This document shows, in pieces, positions 54,659 through 64,000 of a DNA stretch of 64,000 bases (position 1 is its first letter; each line of letters starts with the position of its first letter). This DNA is from Streptomyces diacarni (GTDB lineage Bacteria > Actinomycetota > Actinomycetes > Streptomycetales > Streptomycetaceae), in assembly GCF_003323715.1 (NCBI RefSeq), contig NZ_QOIN01000033.1, positions 62,001 through 126,000 on the forward strand, given 5' to 3'. The position numbers were made by a program, and so were the translations under genes. The notes below the pieces were generated by a model that was given only the letters and a program-made list of their open reading frames with translations, was not told the DNA's origin and did no database searches.

Positions 54659-56314
54659 TCAGGCTGTGCGCCCCCGCAGGGAGCGGTAGCGCTCGACCAG
54701 TGTGGTGGTCGAGGCGTCGAGGCCGGAGACGTCCGCGCCGTCGGTGAGGGCGGGTTCCAGCCGCTTGGCGAGGACCTTGCCGAGTTCGACGCCCCACTGG
54801 TCGAAGGAGTCGATGTCCCAGATGGCGCCTTGGACGAAGACCTTGTGTTCGTACAGGGCGACGAGTTGGCCGAGAACGGACGGGGTCAGCGCCGAGGCGA
54901 GGATCGTGGTGGTGGGTCGGTTGCCGGGGAAGGTGCGGTGCGGCACCTGGGCCTCGGGGGTGCCCTCGGCGCGTACCTCGTCGGCGGTCTTGCCGAAGGC
55001 GAGCGCCTGGCCTTGGGCGAAGAGGTTGGCCATGAGCAGGTCGTGCTGGTCGCGCAGGTCGCCGAGTTCGGCGATGGGGTCGGCGAAGCCGATGAGGTCG
55101 GCGGGGATCATCTTGGTGCCCTGGTGCAGCAGCTGGTAGTAGGCGTGCTGGCCGTTGGTGCCCGGGGTGCCCCAGACGACGGGTCCCGTCTGCCAGCGCA
55201 CGGGGTCGCCGCCGCGCGTGGTGGATTTACCGTTGGACTCCATGTCCAGCTGTTGCAGGTAGGCGGTGAACTGGGACAGGTAGTGGCTGTAGGGCAGTAC
55301 GGCGTGCGACTGGGCGTCGTGGAAGTTGCCGTACCAGATGCCGAGCAGGCCGAGCAGCAGCGGCGCGTTGGACTCGAAGGGCGCGGTGCGGAAGTGCTCG
55401 TCCATGAGGTGGAAGCCGGCGAGCATGTCGCCGAAGCACTCGGGGCCGATGGCGACCATGAGGGAGAGGCCGATGGCGGAGTCGTAGGAGTAGCGGCCAC
55501 CGACCCAGTCCCAGAACTCGAACATGTTGTCGGTGTTGATGCCGAACTCGGCGACCTTCTCCGCGTTGGTGGAGACGGCGACGAAGTGCTTGGCCACGGC
55601 CGAGGAGTCGCCGTCGAACGCGCCGAGCAGCCAGGCGCGCGCGGCCTTCGCGTTGGTGATCGTCTCGATCGTGGTGAAGGTCTTGGACGCGACGATGAAC
55701 AGCGTCTCGGCCGGGTCGAGGTCGCGGACGGCCTCGTGCAGGTCCGCGCCGTCGACGTTGGAGACGAAGCGGAAGTTCATGTCCCGCCGCGCGTAGGGGC
55801 GCAGCGCCTCGTAGGCCATCTTCGGGCCGAGGTCGGAGCCGCCGATACCGATGTTGACGATGTTCTTGATGCGCTTGCCGGTGTGGCCGGCCCAGTGCCC
55901 CTCGCGCACCTTGGTGGCGAAGGTGCCCATGCGGATGAGGACTTGGTGCACCTTGGGGGTGACGTTCTCACCGTCCGTGCGCACGGTGGCCGATTCCGGG
56001 GTACGCAGCGCCGTGTGCAGGACAGCGCGGTCCTCGGTGACGTTGATCTTTTCGCCTGCGAACATGGCGTCGCGCAGCGGTGCGACGCCCGCCGCCTCGG
56101 CGAGCTGCCGCAGCAGGCGCAGCGTCTCGTCGGTGACCAGGTGCTTGGAGTAGTCGATGTAGAGATCACCGACCCACACGGTGTAGCGTCCGGCGCGCTC
56201 CGGGTCGTCGTCGAACAGCCGCCGCAGGTGCGTCCGGCCGAATCCCTCGCGGTGCTGGGTCAGCGCGAGCCACTCGGGCATCTGGTCGAGCTGGGTGCGG
56301 CCTTCAGCGTTCAT
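54659..56314 (-). CDS. pgi: Glucose-6-phosphate isomerase
   Basis: Interconverts glucose-6-phosphate and fructose-6-phosphate, linking glycolysis to the pentose-phosphate operon ending just opposite. 551 residues with [35 protein letters not shown], the P-GI block [13 protein letters not shown] and [25 protein letters not shown] 56314 ([11 protein letters not shown]) has only a distant GAGAGGA upstream. Convergent with pgl across 479 bases. Confidence 0.96.
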   Translation of the reverse strand: MNAEGRTQLDQMPEWLALTQHREGFGRTHLRRLFDDDPERAGRYTVWVGDLYIDYSKHLVTDETLRLLRQLAEAAGVAPLRDAMFAGEKINVTEDRAVLHTALRTPESATVRTDGENVTPKVHQVLIRMGTFATKVREGHWAGHTGKRIKNIVNIGIGGSDLGPKMAYEALRPYARRDMNFRFVSNVDGADLHEAVRDLDPAETLFIVASKTFTTIETITNAKAARAWLLGAFDGDSSAVAKHFVAVSTNAEKVAEFGINTDNMFEFWDWVGGRYSYDSAIGLSLMVAIGPECFGDMLAGFHLMDEHFRTAPFESNAPLLLGLLGIWYGNFHDAQSHAVLPYSHYLSQFTAYLQQLDMESNGKSTTRGGDPVRWQTGPVVWGTPGTNGQHAYYQLLHQGTKMIPADLIGFADPIAELGDLRDQHDLLMANLFAQGQALAFGKTADEVRAEGTPEAQVPHRTFPGNRPTTTILASALTPSVLGQLVALYEHKVFVQGAIWDIDSFDQWGVELGKVLAKRLEPALTDGADVSGLDASTTTLVERYRSLRGRTA

Positions 56315-56368
56315 CAGCGAAATCAGCCCATTCCTCTCGTAATGATCCCCGCCGCTCTCCAACCTAGA

Positions 56369-56424
56369 CGATGGACGGCTCGACCGCGGACCGCAGGGGC
56401 GGTGTGCGGCCGAGCCGTCCATCG
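56369..56424 (-). terminator. Hairpin between the RbpA-like gene and pgi
   Basis: 14-bp perfect arms (cgatggacggctcg and its complement) enclose a 28-base GC-rich loop, 80 bases after the RbpA-like stop and 55 bases before pgi. Confidence 0.65.
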
Positions 56425-56503
56425 TTCGGTGCTGTGCGGGTGTGCTGCGGAGGCTGTGGGCTACGGGGTGGCGCGCTGCGGCCCGGAGAGGCGGGCCGCG
56501 CGC

Positions 56504-56839
56504 TCAGATCTCTCCGCGGAGCCTGGCGAGCGCCTCGGCGAGAATGGCCTCGCCGTCCGCGTCGCTGCGCCGCTCCCGCACGTAGGCGAGGTGGGTCTTG
56601 TACGGCTCCGTACGCGGCGGGTCCGGAGGGTTGTCCTGGTCCTTGCCTGCGGGGAAACCGCAGCGCGGGCAGTCCCAGGTCTCCGGGATGTCCGCGCCGC
56701 CGGCGAAGCTCGGCTGGGTCTCGTGCCCGTTGGAGCACCAGAAGGAGATGCGGAGGCGGGGCGCGGACTCGCCTCGCTCGGCCTCGCCCATCGGCCCCGC
56801 TCCGACCCGGCTGCCCCGAATCGCGTTGCCACTTGCCAC
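56504..56839 (-). CDS. RbpA-like RNA polymerase-binding protein
   Basis: A 111-residue protein of the RbpA family, actinobacterial RNA polymerase factors that stabilise initiation complexes with the principal sigma. The N-terminal tail has RGSRVGAGPMGEAERGE, the core has putative zinc ligands C35, H39, C57 and C60 (FWCSNGHE, WDCPRCG), and the C-terminus KTHLAYVRERRSDADGEAILAEALARLRGEI resembles the basic-linker/sigma-binding helix. It differs from the classical, longer RbpA, so it is probably a second paralogue. GTG start at 56839. Confidence 0.85.
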   Translation of the reverse strand: MASGNAIRGSRVGAGPMGEAERGESAPRLRISFWCSNGHETQPSFAGGADIPETWDCPRCGFPAGKDQDNPPDPPRTEPYKTHLAYVRERRSDADGEAILAEALARLRGEI

Positions 56840-57049
56840 GGTCGTAACTCCTGCCTCACGGTGCTACGGAGCAGCGGCCATGCGCGCGCTCCGCTGCGGG
56901 CGGCCCTAGTGTACGTAGGGCCCAACGCGCGCCCGGTGACCGGAGTTACTGCGTCGGTACCGGACGCGAGCCCTCATGATAGGCAGGGGGTGCGACGCCC
57001 TGTCAGCCGTTGTGCAGGCGTCAACTGGCGAACAGCCGGCCGGGAGACC

Positions 57050-57283
57050 TCACTTGAACTTCATCAGCAGGCCGAGCACGACGATGACGGCGAACCACAG
57101 CAGGCCGACGACGACCGTGATCCGGTCGAGGTTGCGCTCGGCGACCGACGAACCGCCGACGGAGGACTGCATGCCGCCGCCGAACATGTCGGAGAGGCCG
57201 CCGCCCTTGCCCTTGTGCATCAGCACCAGCAGCAGCAGCAGCGCGCTGAAGACGATGAGGGCGATAGAGAACCCCATGACCAC
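57050..57283 (-). CDS. secG: Preprotein translocase subunit SecG
   Basis: Small subunit of the SecYEG channel. 77 residues with two membrane segments (FSIALIVFSALLLLLVLMH and ITVVVGLLWFAVIVVLGLLM) joined by the highly conserved GKGGGLSDMFGGGMQSSVGGSSVAERNLDR. The start is taken as GTG 57283 (MVMGFS), by similarity to known Streptomyces SecG; ATG 57277 is possible. It follows tpiA, as in many actinobacteria. Confidence 0.96.
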   Translation of the reverse strand: MVMGFSIALIVFSALLLLLVLMHKGKGGGLSDMFGGGMQSSVGGSSVAERNLDRITVVVGLLWFAVIVVLGLLMKFK

Positions 57284-57333
57284 GGCTGGACCAACTCTCT
57301 CGGATCGTCGCTGAACACTTTCGGTTACAAAGT

Positions 57334-57371
57334 GCTTACGGGGCCGGCGCGTGTGCCCCGGCCCCGTAAGC
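57334..57371 (-). terminator. Hairpin between tpiA and secG
   Basis: A perfect 14-bp stem, gcttacggggccgg with its complement, and a 10-base loop separate the glycolytic genes from secG. The remaining spacer to tpiA has short direct repeats (caccggtcccggt type) but no gene. Confidence 0.7.
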
Positions 57372-57494
57372 CTACGACGGGCGAGCGCCCCTCGTCACAC
57401 GCTGCACAGGAGCGCGCCCCGGTACGGGGGCTCGCACCCGCCGCGAAGAGACCTCACCGGTCCCGGTGGGACTTCACCCGGTCCCGGTAGGGCC

Positions 57495-58271
57495 TCACTG
57501 GTCGCGGAAGCGGATGATCTTGACGAACTCCTCCGCGTCCAGGGAGGCACCGCCGACCAGGGCGCCGTCGATGTCGGGCTGCGCCATGATCTTGGCGACG
57601 TTGCCGGACTTGACCGAGCCGCCGTACTGGATGCGGACCTGCTGCGCCGTCTCGTCGTCGTACAGCTCGCCGATCCGCTGCCGGATCGCGCCGCAGACCT
57701 CTTGGGCGTCCTCCTCACCGCAGACCTTGCCCGTACCGATGGCCCAGACGGGCTCGTAGGCGATGACCAGCCCGGCCACGGACTCCGCGGCCACGCCCTC
57801 GAGGCCGCCGTCGACCTGGGCGAGGGTGTGGGGGACGTGGTTGCCCGCCTCGCGGACGGACAGCTCCTCGCCGACGCACATGATCGGGGTCAGCCCGTGC
57901 TTGAGGGCGGCCTTGACCTTGGCGTTGACGACCGGCTCGTCCTCGCCGTGGTACTGGCGGCGCTCGGAGTGGCCGATGGTGACGAAGGTGCAGTTGAGCT
58001 TCGCCAGCAGCGGCCCCGAGACCTCACCGGTGTAGGCGCCGGAGTCGTGCGCGGAGACGTCCTGGGCGCCGTACTTGATCCGCAGCTTGTCGCCGTCGAC
58101 CAGCGTCTGCACGGAGCGCAGGTCGGTGAAGGGCGGCAGCACCGCGACCTCCACGGCCTCGTAGTCCTTGTCCGTGAGCGCGAAGGCGAGCTTCTGGACG
58201 TGGGCGATGGCCTCGAGGTGGTTGAGGTTCATCTTCCAGTTGCCCGCCATCAGCGGGGTACGGGTAGCCAT
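57495..58271 (-). CDS. tpiA: Triosephosphate isomerase
   Basis: Interconverts dihydroxyacetone phosphate and glyceraldehyde-3-phosphate. 258 residues; catalytic K13 (GNWKMN), H101 (TIGHSERR) and E173 ([11 protein letters not shown]), and phosphate loop [11 protein letters not shown] are intact. ATG 58271 begins [15 protein letters not shown]. It is 96 bases downstream of pgk in the order gap-pgk-tpiA. Confidence 0.97.
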   Translation of the reverse strand: MATRTPLMAGNWKMNLNHLEAIAHVQKLAFALTDKDYEAVEVAVLPPFTDLRSVQTLVDGDKLRIKYGAQDVSAHDSGAYTGEVSGPLLAKLNCTFVTIGHSERRQYHGEDEPVVNAKVKAALKHGLTPIMCVGEELSVREAGNHVPHTLAQVDGGLEGVAAESVAGLVIAYEPVWAIGTGKVCGEEDAQEVCGAIRQRIGELYDDETAQQVRIQYGGSVKSGNVAKIMAQPDIDGALVGGASLDAEEFVKIIRFRDQ

Positions 58272-58367
58272 GCCTCTCCTGTCTTGTTCGCTTCTGTGCC
58301 CACGCGGCGCAGTGCGAGTCTCGTGGTTGTCCGCGGCCCGGCGGCCGCGTGCGCGACGCTCACGGCG

Positions 58368-59600
58368 TCAGTCCTCCAGTGCGGCCAGGCCAGGGAGCGT
58401 CTTGCCCTCGAGGTATTCGAGGCTGGCGCCGCCGCCGGTCGAGATGTGTCCGAACGCGTTCTCGTCGAAGCCCAGCTGACGGACCGCGGCGGCACTGTCG
58501 CCGCCGCCGACGACCGTGAGGGCCCCGTTCCCCTCCGCAGAGGACGCGGCGTCGAGCAGGCCCTGGGCGACGGCCTTGGTGCCGTCGGCGAAGTCAGGGT
58601 GCTCGAAGACGCCCATCGGACCGTTCCAGAAGACCGTGGCCGCGTCGGCGAGCTTCGCGGCGTAGAGCTTACGGCTCTCGGGGCCGATGTCCAGGCCCTC
58701 CAGGTCGGCGGGGATCGCGTCCGCGGCGACCACCGTCGGATCGGCCGGCGCCTTGGTCTTCAGGTCGGGGAACTCGGCCGCGGCCACCACGTCGACGGGC
58801 AGCACGAACTCCACGCCCAGCTGCTCGGCGCGCTCCAGGTAGCCCTTGACCGCGGGGATCTGGTCCTTCTGCAGCAGCGACTTGCCGACCTCGTAGCCCT
58901 GGGCCGCGAGGAAGGTGTACGCCATGCCGCCGCCGATGACCAGCCGGTCCGCCTTGCCCAGCAGGTGGTCGATGACGCCGAGCTTGTCGGAGACCTTGGC
59001 GCCCCCGAGGACGACGGCGTAGGGCCGCTCGACGTCCTCGGTGAGCTTCCTCAGGACACCGACCTCGGTGGCGATCAGGTAGCCGGCCGCGTGCGGCAGG
59101 CGGGCCGGCAGGTCGTAGACCGAGGCGTGCTTGCGGTGCACGGCGCCGAAGCCGTCGCCCACGTAGGCGTCGGCCAGCGCGGCCAGCTCGTCGGCGAAGG
59201 CGCCGCGTTCGGCGTCGTCCTTGCTCGTCTCGCCGGCGTTGAAGCGGAGGTTCTCCAGCAGCGTGACCCCGCCGTCGGCGCTCTCGCCGACGGTGGCCTT
59301 CGCGCTGTCGCCCACCGTGTCGGTCGCGAACGCGACCTGCTTGCCGAGGAGTTCGCCGAGCCGTCGCGCGACGGGCGCCAGCGAGAACTGCGGGTCAGGG
59401 GCGCCCTTGGGGCGGCCCAGGTGCGAGGCCACGACCACCCGCGCGCCGTTTTCGGCGAGCTTTTCGATCGTGGGCACGGCCGCGCGGATGCGGCCGTCGT
59501 CGGTGATGGTGTCGCCGTCGAGCGGGACGTTGAGGTCGGCGCGGACGAAGACCCGCTTGCCGCGCACGCCGTCGGCGACGAGTTCGTCGATCGTCTTCAT
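58368..59600 (-). CDS. pgk: Phosphoglycerate kinase
   Basis: Transfers phosphate from 1,3-bisphosphoglycerate to ADP. 410 residues with [25 protein letters not shown], the hinge region [29 protein letters not shown] and [14 protein letters not shown] 59600 ([11 protein letters not shown]) is preceded by AGGAGCCAGCC. It follows gap by 117 bases, with a hairpin between them. Confidence 0.97.
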   Translation of the reverse strand: MKTIDELVADGVRGKRVFVRADLNVPLDGDTITDDGRIRAAVPTIEKLAENGARVVVASHLGRPKGAPDPQFSLAPVARRLGELLGKQVAFATDTVGDSAKATVGESADGGVTLLENLRFNAGETSKDDAERGAFADELAALADAYVGDGFGAVHRKHASVYDLPARLPHAAGYLIATEVGVLRKLTEDVERPYAVVLGGAKVSDKLGVIDHLLGKADRLVIGGGMAYTFLAAQGYEVGKSLLQKDQIPAVKGYLERAEQLGVEFVLPVDVVAAAEFPDLKTKAPADPTVVAADAIPADLEGLDIGPESRKLYAAKLADAATVFWNGPMGVFEHPDFADGTKAVAQGLLDAASSAEGNGALTVVGGGDSAAAVRQLGFDENAFGHISTGGGASLEYLEGKTLPGLAALED

Positions 59601-59662
59601 GGCTGGCTCCTGAGGCTCCAGTCGAGGGTGCAGGGGGTGTGCACCGGCCGGACGCGGCATGG

Positions 59663-59695
59663 GACAGGGCTCGTGCGCGGGGCACGAGCCCTGTC
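59663..59695 (-). terminator. Hairpin between gap and pgk
   Basis: A perfect 14-bp stem, gacagggctcgtgc with its complement, encloses a 5-base loop just after the gap stop. It may give higher gap than pgk expression. Confidence 0.7.
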
Positions 59696-59717
59696 GTTCA
59701 TCCGCGGCCGCCCGGAC

Positions 59718-60737
<1,020 letters not shown>

Positions 60738-60981
60738 CTAGGTACGCCGGTACGAGACACCGGCGAGTGCTGTTTGGATGTCCCCGACCGAGTCCGACCC
60801 TACCTCTCCATCGGGGTGGGTCCCACATCGGCCGGGCGGGCCGGGCAGCCGCTCGAACTCGCCGCTCAGGCGAGCGTTTTCCCGCTCGTCGGACAAGTAA
60901 TTCCACGCTCGCGGGAGCGGCATTCCTCCGCTCATCAGAAGAGCGTTCCACTGCTCTCCTGAGAAGCGTTTATCCGGCCTT

Positions 60982-61959
60982 TCAGCCGACCATTTCCTCG
61001 GTCAGATTGGACTCGGTACCCGAAATTCCGAGGTCCTGCGCACGCTTGTCCGCCATGGCGAGCAACCGGCGGATGCGGCCCGCCACGGCGTCCTTGGTCA
61101 GCGGCGGGTCGGCCAGCGCGCCCAGCTCCTCCAGCGAGGCCTGCTTGTGCTCCATCCGCAGCCGTCCGGCGGCGGCCAGGTGCTCGGGCACCTCGTCACC
61201 CAGGATCTCCAGCGCGCGCTGCACCCTGGCGCCCGCGGCGACGGCGGCGCGGGCCGAGCGGCGCAGGTTGGCGTCGTCGAAGTTGGCCAGCCGGTTGGCG
61301 GTGGCGCGCACCTCGCGGCGCATCCGCCGCTCCTCCCACGCCAGCACCGACTCGTGCGCGCCCAGCCGCGTCAACAGCGCGCCGATGGCGTCACCGTCAC
61401 GGACGACGACGCGGTCCACACCGCGCACCTCGCGGGCCTTGGCGGCGATCTGCAGCCTGCGGGCCGCGCCGACCAGCGCCAGCGCCGCCTCGGGCCCCGG
61501 GCAGGTGACCTCCAGGGACGAGCTGCGCCCCGGCTCGGTGAGCGAGCCGTGGGCGAGGAACGCGCCCCGCCAGGCGGCCTCCGCGTCGCAGGTGGCCCCC
61601 GAGACCACCTGCGGGGGCAGGCCGCGGATCGGGCGCCCGCGGCCGTCGACGAGGCCCGTCTGGCGGGCGAGCTGGTCGCCGCCGGCCACCACCCTCACGA
61701 CGTACCGGCTGTTGCGCCGCAGGCCGCTGGGCGCCATCACCACCAGGTCGGAGGAGTGCCCGAAGATCTCCAGGATGTCCTTGCGCAGCCGACGGGCGGC
61801 GATGCCCGTGTCCAGCTCCGCCTCGATCACGATCCGCCCGCTCACCAGGTGCAGCCCACCCGCAAAGCGCAGGATCGACGAGACCTCTGACTTCCGGCAG
61901 CAGGTGCGGGTGACGGGGAGCCGGGAGATCTCGTCCTTCACCGCAGGCGTCATCGCCAT
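60982..61959 (-). CDS. whiA: Sporulation transcription factor WhiA
   Basis: DNA-binding regulator that, with WhiB, drives the switch from aerial growth to sporulation septation in Streptomyces. 325 residues: an N-terminal LAGLIDADG-homing-endonuclease-like domain ([32 protein letters not shown]) and a C-terminal HTH ([30 protein letters not shown]). ATG 61959 overlaps yvcK by 10 bases; ATG 61953 would make an exact ATGA overlap. It lies in the rapZ-yvcK-whiA set conserved in Gram-positive bacteria. Confidence 0.96.
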   Translation of the reverse strand: MAMTPAVKDEISRLPVTRTCCRKSEVSSILRFAGGLHLVSGRIVIEAELDTGIAARRLRKDILEIFGHSSDLVVMAPSGLRRNSRYVVRVVAGGDQLARQTGLVDGRGRPIRGLPPQVVSGATCDAEAAWRGAFLAHGSLTEPGRSSSLEVTCPGPEAALALVGAARRLQIAAKAREVRGVDRVVVRDGDAIGALLTRLGAHESVLAWEERRMRREVRATANRLANFDDANLRRSARAAVAAGARVQRALEILGDEVPEHLAAAGRLRMEHKQASLEELGALADPPLTKDAVAGRIRRLLAMADKRAQDLGISGTESNLTEEMVG

Positions 61960-62984
61960 GGGCCGATCCTTCCATGCATCCGAAAAATACGGTCGTACGC
62001 GGCGGCCAGCAGCTCCGGGTCGTGCCGGGGAGCTCCCCCAGCTGCCGCCACGGGTGCCAGCTCGACCTTCCCGCCGAGCTGATCGGCGGCCTCACTGAGG
62101 GAGTCCTGGTCGGGCACGGCATCCTGGTCGGCCAGCACCACGTCGAAGGTGAGTTTAGGGGCGTGTCGCCCCAAAACCTCCAAATGACGCTGCGGGGAAA
62201 AACCGTCCGTTTCTCCCGGTTGCGGAGCGAGGTTGAGTGAGAGGACCTTGCGGGCCTTCGTCTCGGTCAGCGCCTCCAGCAGCTCGGGCACCAGCAGATG
62301 CGGGATGACGGAGGAGAACCAGGAGCCGGGGCCGAGAACCACCCAGTCGGCGTCCAGCACCGCCTGCACGGCCTCCGGCACGGCGGGCGGGTCGGCGGGG
62401 ACCAGGTGCACCTCCTGGACCTCCCCGCGGGTGAGCGCCACGGTGGCCTGGCCGCGGACGGTGGACAGCTCCTCGGGGCGCGCGGGATCGTGCCCGCGCA
62501 CGCTGGCGCGCAGTTCCAGCGGCACCGCCGACATGGGCAGCACCCGGCCGTGCGCGCCCAGCAGCTTGCCGACCAGATCCAGCGCCTGCACGTGATCGCC
62601 CAACTGTTCCCACAGTGCGACGATCAGCAGATTGCCGACCGCGTGTTCGTGCAGCTCGCCCCTGCTCTCGAAGCGGTGCTGGATCACCTGCGCCCAGGTG
62701 CGGCCCCACTCGTCGTCTCCGCACAGCGCGGCCAGCGCCTTGCGCAGGTCACCGGGCGGCAGCACCCCCAGCTCGTCGCGGAGCCGGCCGCTGGAGCCGC
62801 CGTCGTCGGCGACGGTGACCACGGCGGTCAGGTCCCCGGTGATGCGGCGCAGCGCCGTCAGCGACGCCGACAGGCCCATACCGCCGCCGAGCGCCACCAC
62901 CTTGGGCTGTTTGGAAGGGAAGCCGCGCAGTGCGCCGCGCGGCCCGGCCAGATGCCTCAGGCTCCTACGGGCCATGGGCGTCAC
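61950..62984 (-). CDS. yvcK: YvcK family protein (CofD-like)
   Basis: A 344-residue protein of the YvcK/GlmR family, which binds UDP-GlcNAc and influences carbon flow to cell-wall precursors in Bacillus and, as CuvA, in mycobacteria. Blocks: [91 protein letters not shown] 62984 overlaps the rapZ stop (GTGA), and the end overlaps whiA. Confidence 0.95.
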   Translation of the reverse strand: MTPMARRSLRHLAGPRGALRGFPSKQPKVVALGGGMGLSASLTALRRITGDLTAVVTVADDGGSSGRLRDELGVLPPGDLRKALAALCGDDEWGRTWAQVIQHRFESRGELHEHAVGNLLIVALWEQLGDHVQALDLVGKLLGAHGRVLPMSAVPLELRASVRGHDPARPEELSTVRGQATVALTRGEVQEVHLVPADPPAVPEAVQAVLDADWVVLGPGSWFSSVIPHLLVPELLEALTETKARKVLSLNLAPQPGETDGFSPQRHLEVLGRHAPKLTFDVVLADQDAVPDQDSLSEAADQLGGKVELAPVAAAGGAPRHDPELLAAAYDRIFRMHGRIGPWR

Positions 62985-63925
62985 TCACGCCCCATGTCAC
63001 GGTGGACGACCACCGTCTCCACGCCGCCGTCGGAGAGCCTGCGTGCCAGCTTCTCGGACATGGCGACGCTGCGGTGCTTGCCGCCGGTGCACCCGACGGC
63101 GACGGTCACATACCGCTTGCCCTCCCTGCGGTAGCCGGCGGCGATCAGTTGCAGCAGCTCCGTGTAGCGGTCCAGGAACTCCTTGGCGCCCGGCTGGTTG
63201 AAGACGTAGCTGGAGACCTCCTCGCTGGTGCCCGTGTAAGGGCGCAGCTCGGGGACCCAGTGCGGGTTGGGCAGGAAGCGGCAGTCGACGACGAGGTCGG
63301 CGTCCACGGGCAGGCCGTACTTGTAGCCGAACGACATGACGGTGGCCCGCAGCTCGGGCTCCTCCTCACCCGCGAACTGGGCGTCCAGCTTGGCGCGCAG
63401 CTCGTGCACGTTCAGGCTGGAGGTGTCGATCACCAGATCGGCGTCCCCGCGCAGCTCGCGCAGCAGATCGCGCTCGGCCGCGATGCCGTCCACGATGCGC
63501 CCGTCGCCCTGCAGCGGGTGCGGGCGGCGCACGGACTCGAAGCGGCGGACCAGGGCCTCGTCCGAGGCCTCCAGGTAGACGATGCGGCGGGCGACGTTGT
63601 ACGTCGCCAGGTCGGCGAGCGAGCCCTTGAGGTTGTCGAAGAAGTTACGGCCGCGCACATCCACGACGACGGCGATCCTGGCCACGTTCCCCTGCGACCT
63701 GGCGCCCAGCTCGACCATCGTCGGAATCAGCTCGGGCGGCAGGTTGTCGACGACGAACCAGCCCAGGTCCTCCAGACACTTGGCCGCGGTGCTGCGGCCC
63801 GCGCCCGACATCCCCGAGATGATCACCAACTCCGGGATCGTCGCACCCGCCGCCTCCTCCGGCTGCGCCGGCTTGAGCGTACTCACCACTGCTCCGTCTC
63901 CGCGCTGCTCACGCTCCGCGCTCAT
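62981..63925 (-). CDS. rapZ: RNase adapter RapZ (P-loop NTPase)
   Basis: Nucleotide-binding protein of the RapZ/YvcJ family; in E. coli it directs RNase E to a small RNA controlling GlmS, while its role in actinobacteria is less clear. 314 residues: Walker [10 protein letters not shown] (38-46), Walker B-like [21 protein letters not shown] and [17 protein letters not shown] 63925 follows GGGGG; the frame continues to a GTG at 63997 near the window edge, so a longer N-terminus is possible. First of rapZ-yvcK-whiA in view. Confidence 0.94.
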   Translation of the reverse strand: MSAEREQRGDGAVVSTLKPAQPEEAAGATIPELVIISGMSGAGRSTAAKCLEDLGWFVVDNLPPELIPTMVELGARSQGNVARIAVVVDVRGRNFFDNLKGSLADLATYNVARRIVYLEASDEALVRRFESVRRPHPLQGDGRIVDGIAAERDLLRELRGDADLVIDTSSLNVHELRAKLDAQFAGEEEPELRATVMSFGYKYGLPVDADLVVDCRFLPNPHWVPELRPYTGTSEEVSSYVFNQPGAKEFLDRYTELLQLIAAGYRREGKRYVTVAVGCTGGKHRSVAMSEKLARRLSDGGVETVVVHRDMGRE

Positions 63926-64000
63926 GCTGTCATCCCCCGAAATGTCGATCTTCGTACGGTGCGGCGTCGCCGGTGCCGCCGATCCCACGGGAGCCACCGT

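Overview
This is a 64-kb stretch of high-GC actinobacterial chromosome, almost certainly from a Streptomyces or close relative. The basis is the very high GC with strong G/C third-position preference, the many GTG starts, the 4-base ATGA/GTGA gene overlaps, and marker proteins: a subtilisin-inhibitor-like secreted protein, WhiA, an actinobacterial SufR, OpcA and RbpA-type proteins. I see no rRNA, tRNA, CRISPR array, prophage, transposase or biosynthetic gene cluster. Most of the window is ordinary chromosomal core, so the interest lies mainly in intergenic structure and a few odd genes.

Bases 1-13500 hold a partial unknown gene, an amidohydrolase, the complete ectoine/5-hydroxyectoine operon ectABCD, a class-V aminotransferase, and an aldehyde dehydrogenase divergent from an IclR regulator. 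A membrane protein with a NarL-type two-component pair and a YihY/BrkB membrane protein follow. Bases 13600-35100 are mixed housekeeping and accessory genes: an MFS pump, a penicillin-binding protein with an ECF-type promoter candidate, a GlsB/YeaQ protein, a 25-residue bL37-like ribosomal protein gene, an SSI-type protease inhibitor, a two-domain TerD protein, a TetR regulator with a perfect operator, a lipoprotein, a methyltransferase and a ProP-like MHS transporter. They continue with a YeeE/YedE sulfur transporter, a large acidic unknown protein, a secreted endonuclease/exonuclease/phosphatase-type enzyme, an EI24 protein, DapD, an SMR efflux pump translationally coupled to its TetR regulator, and a VOC protein.

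Bases 35100-64000 follow a gene order known from actinobacteria including M. tuberculosis. It runs from the suf Fe-S assembly operon (sufR-B-D-Rieske-C-S-U-T, minus strand), through a divergent ABC exporter and ctaA (heme A synthase), to ctaB (heme O synthase). Next comes the pentose-phosphate operon tkt-tal-zwf-opcA-pgl, then pgi, an RbpA-like protein, secG, tpiA-pgk-gap, and finally whiA-yvcK-rapZ. Together these genes link Fe-S and heme A supply with NADPH generation and glycolysis.

Recurring features are long perfect hairpins between or after operons, and short tandem duplications at or just after stop codons. One 31-bp duplication separates two ABC-transporter genes that probably once overlapped by ATGA. 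Candidate operators include a SufR-type CAAC-N6-GTTG site, paired 18-bp sites at the SMR pump, a 20-bp TetR palindrome and an IclR-type inverted repeat. I did not find a clearly new multi-gene system; the most checkable novelties are listed as findings.
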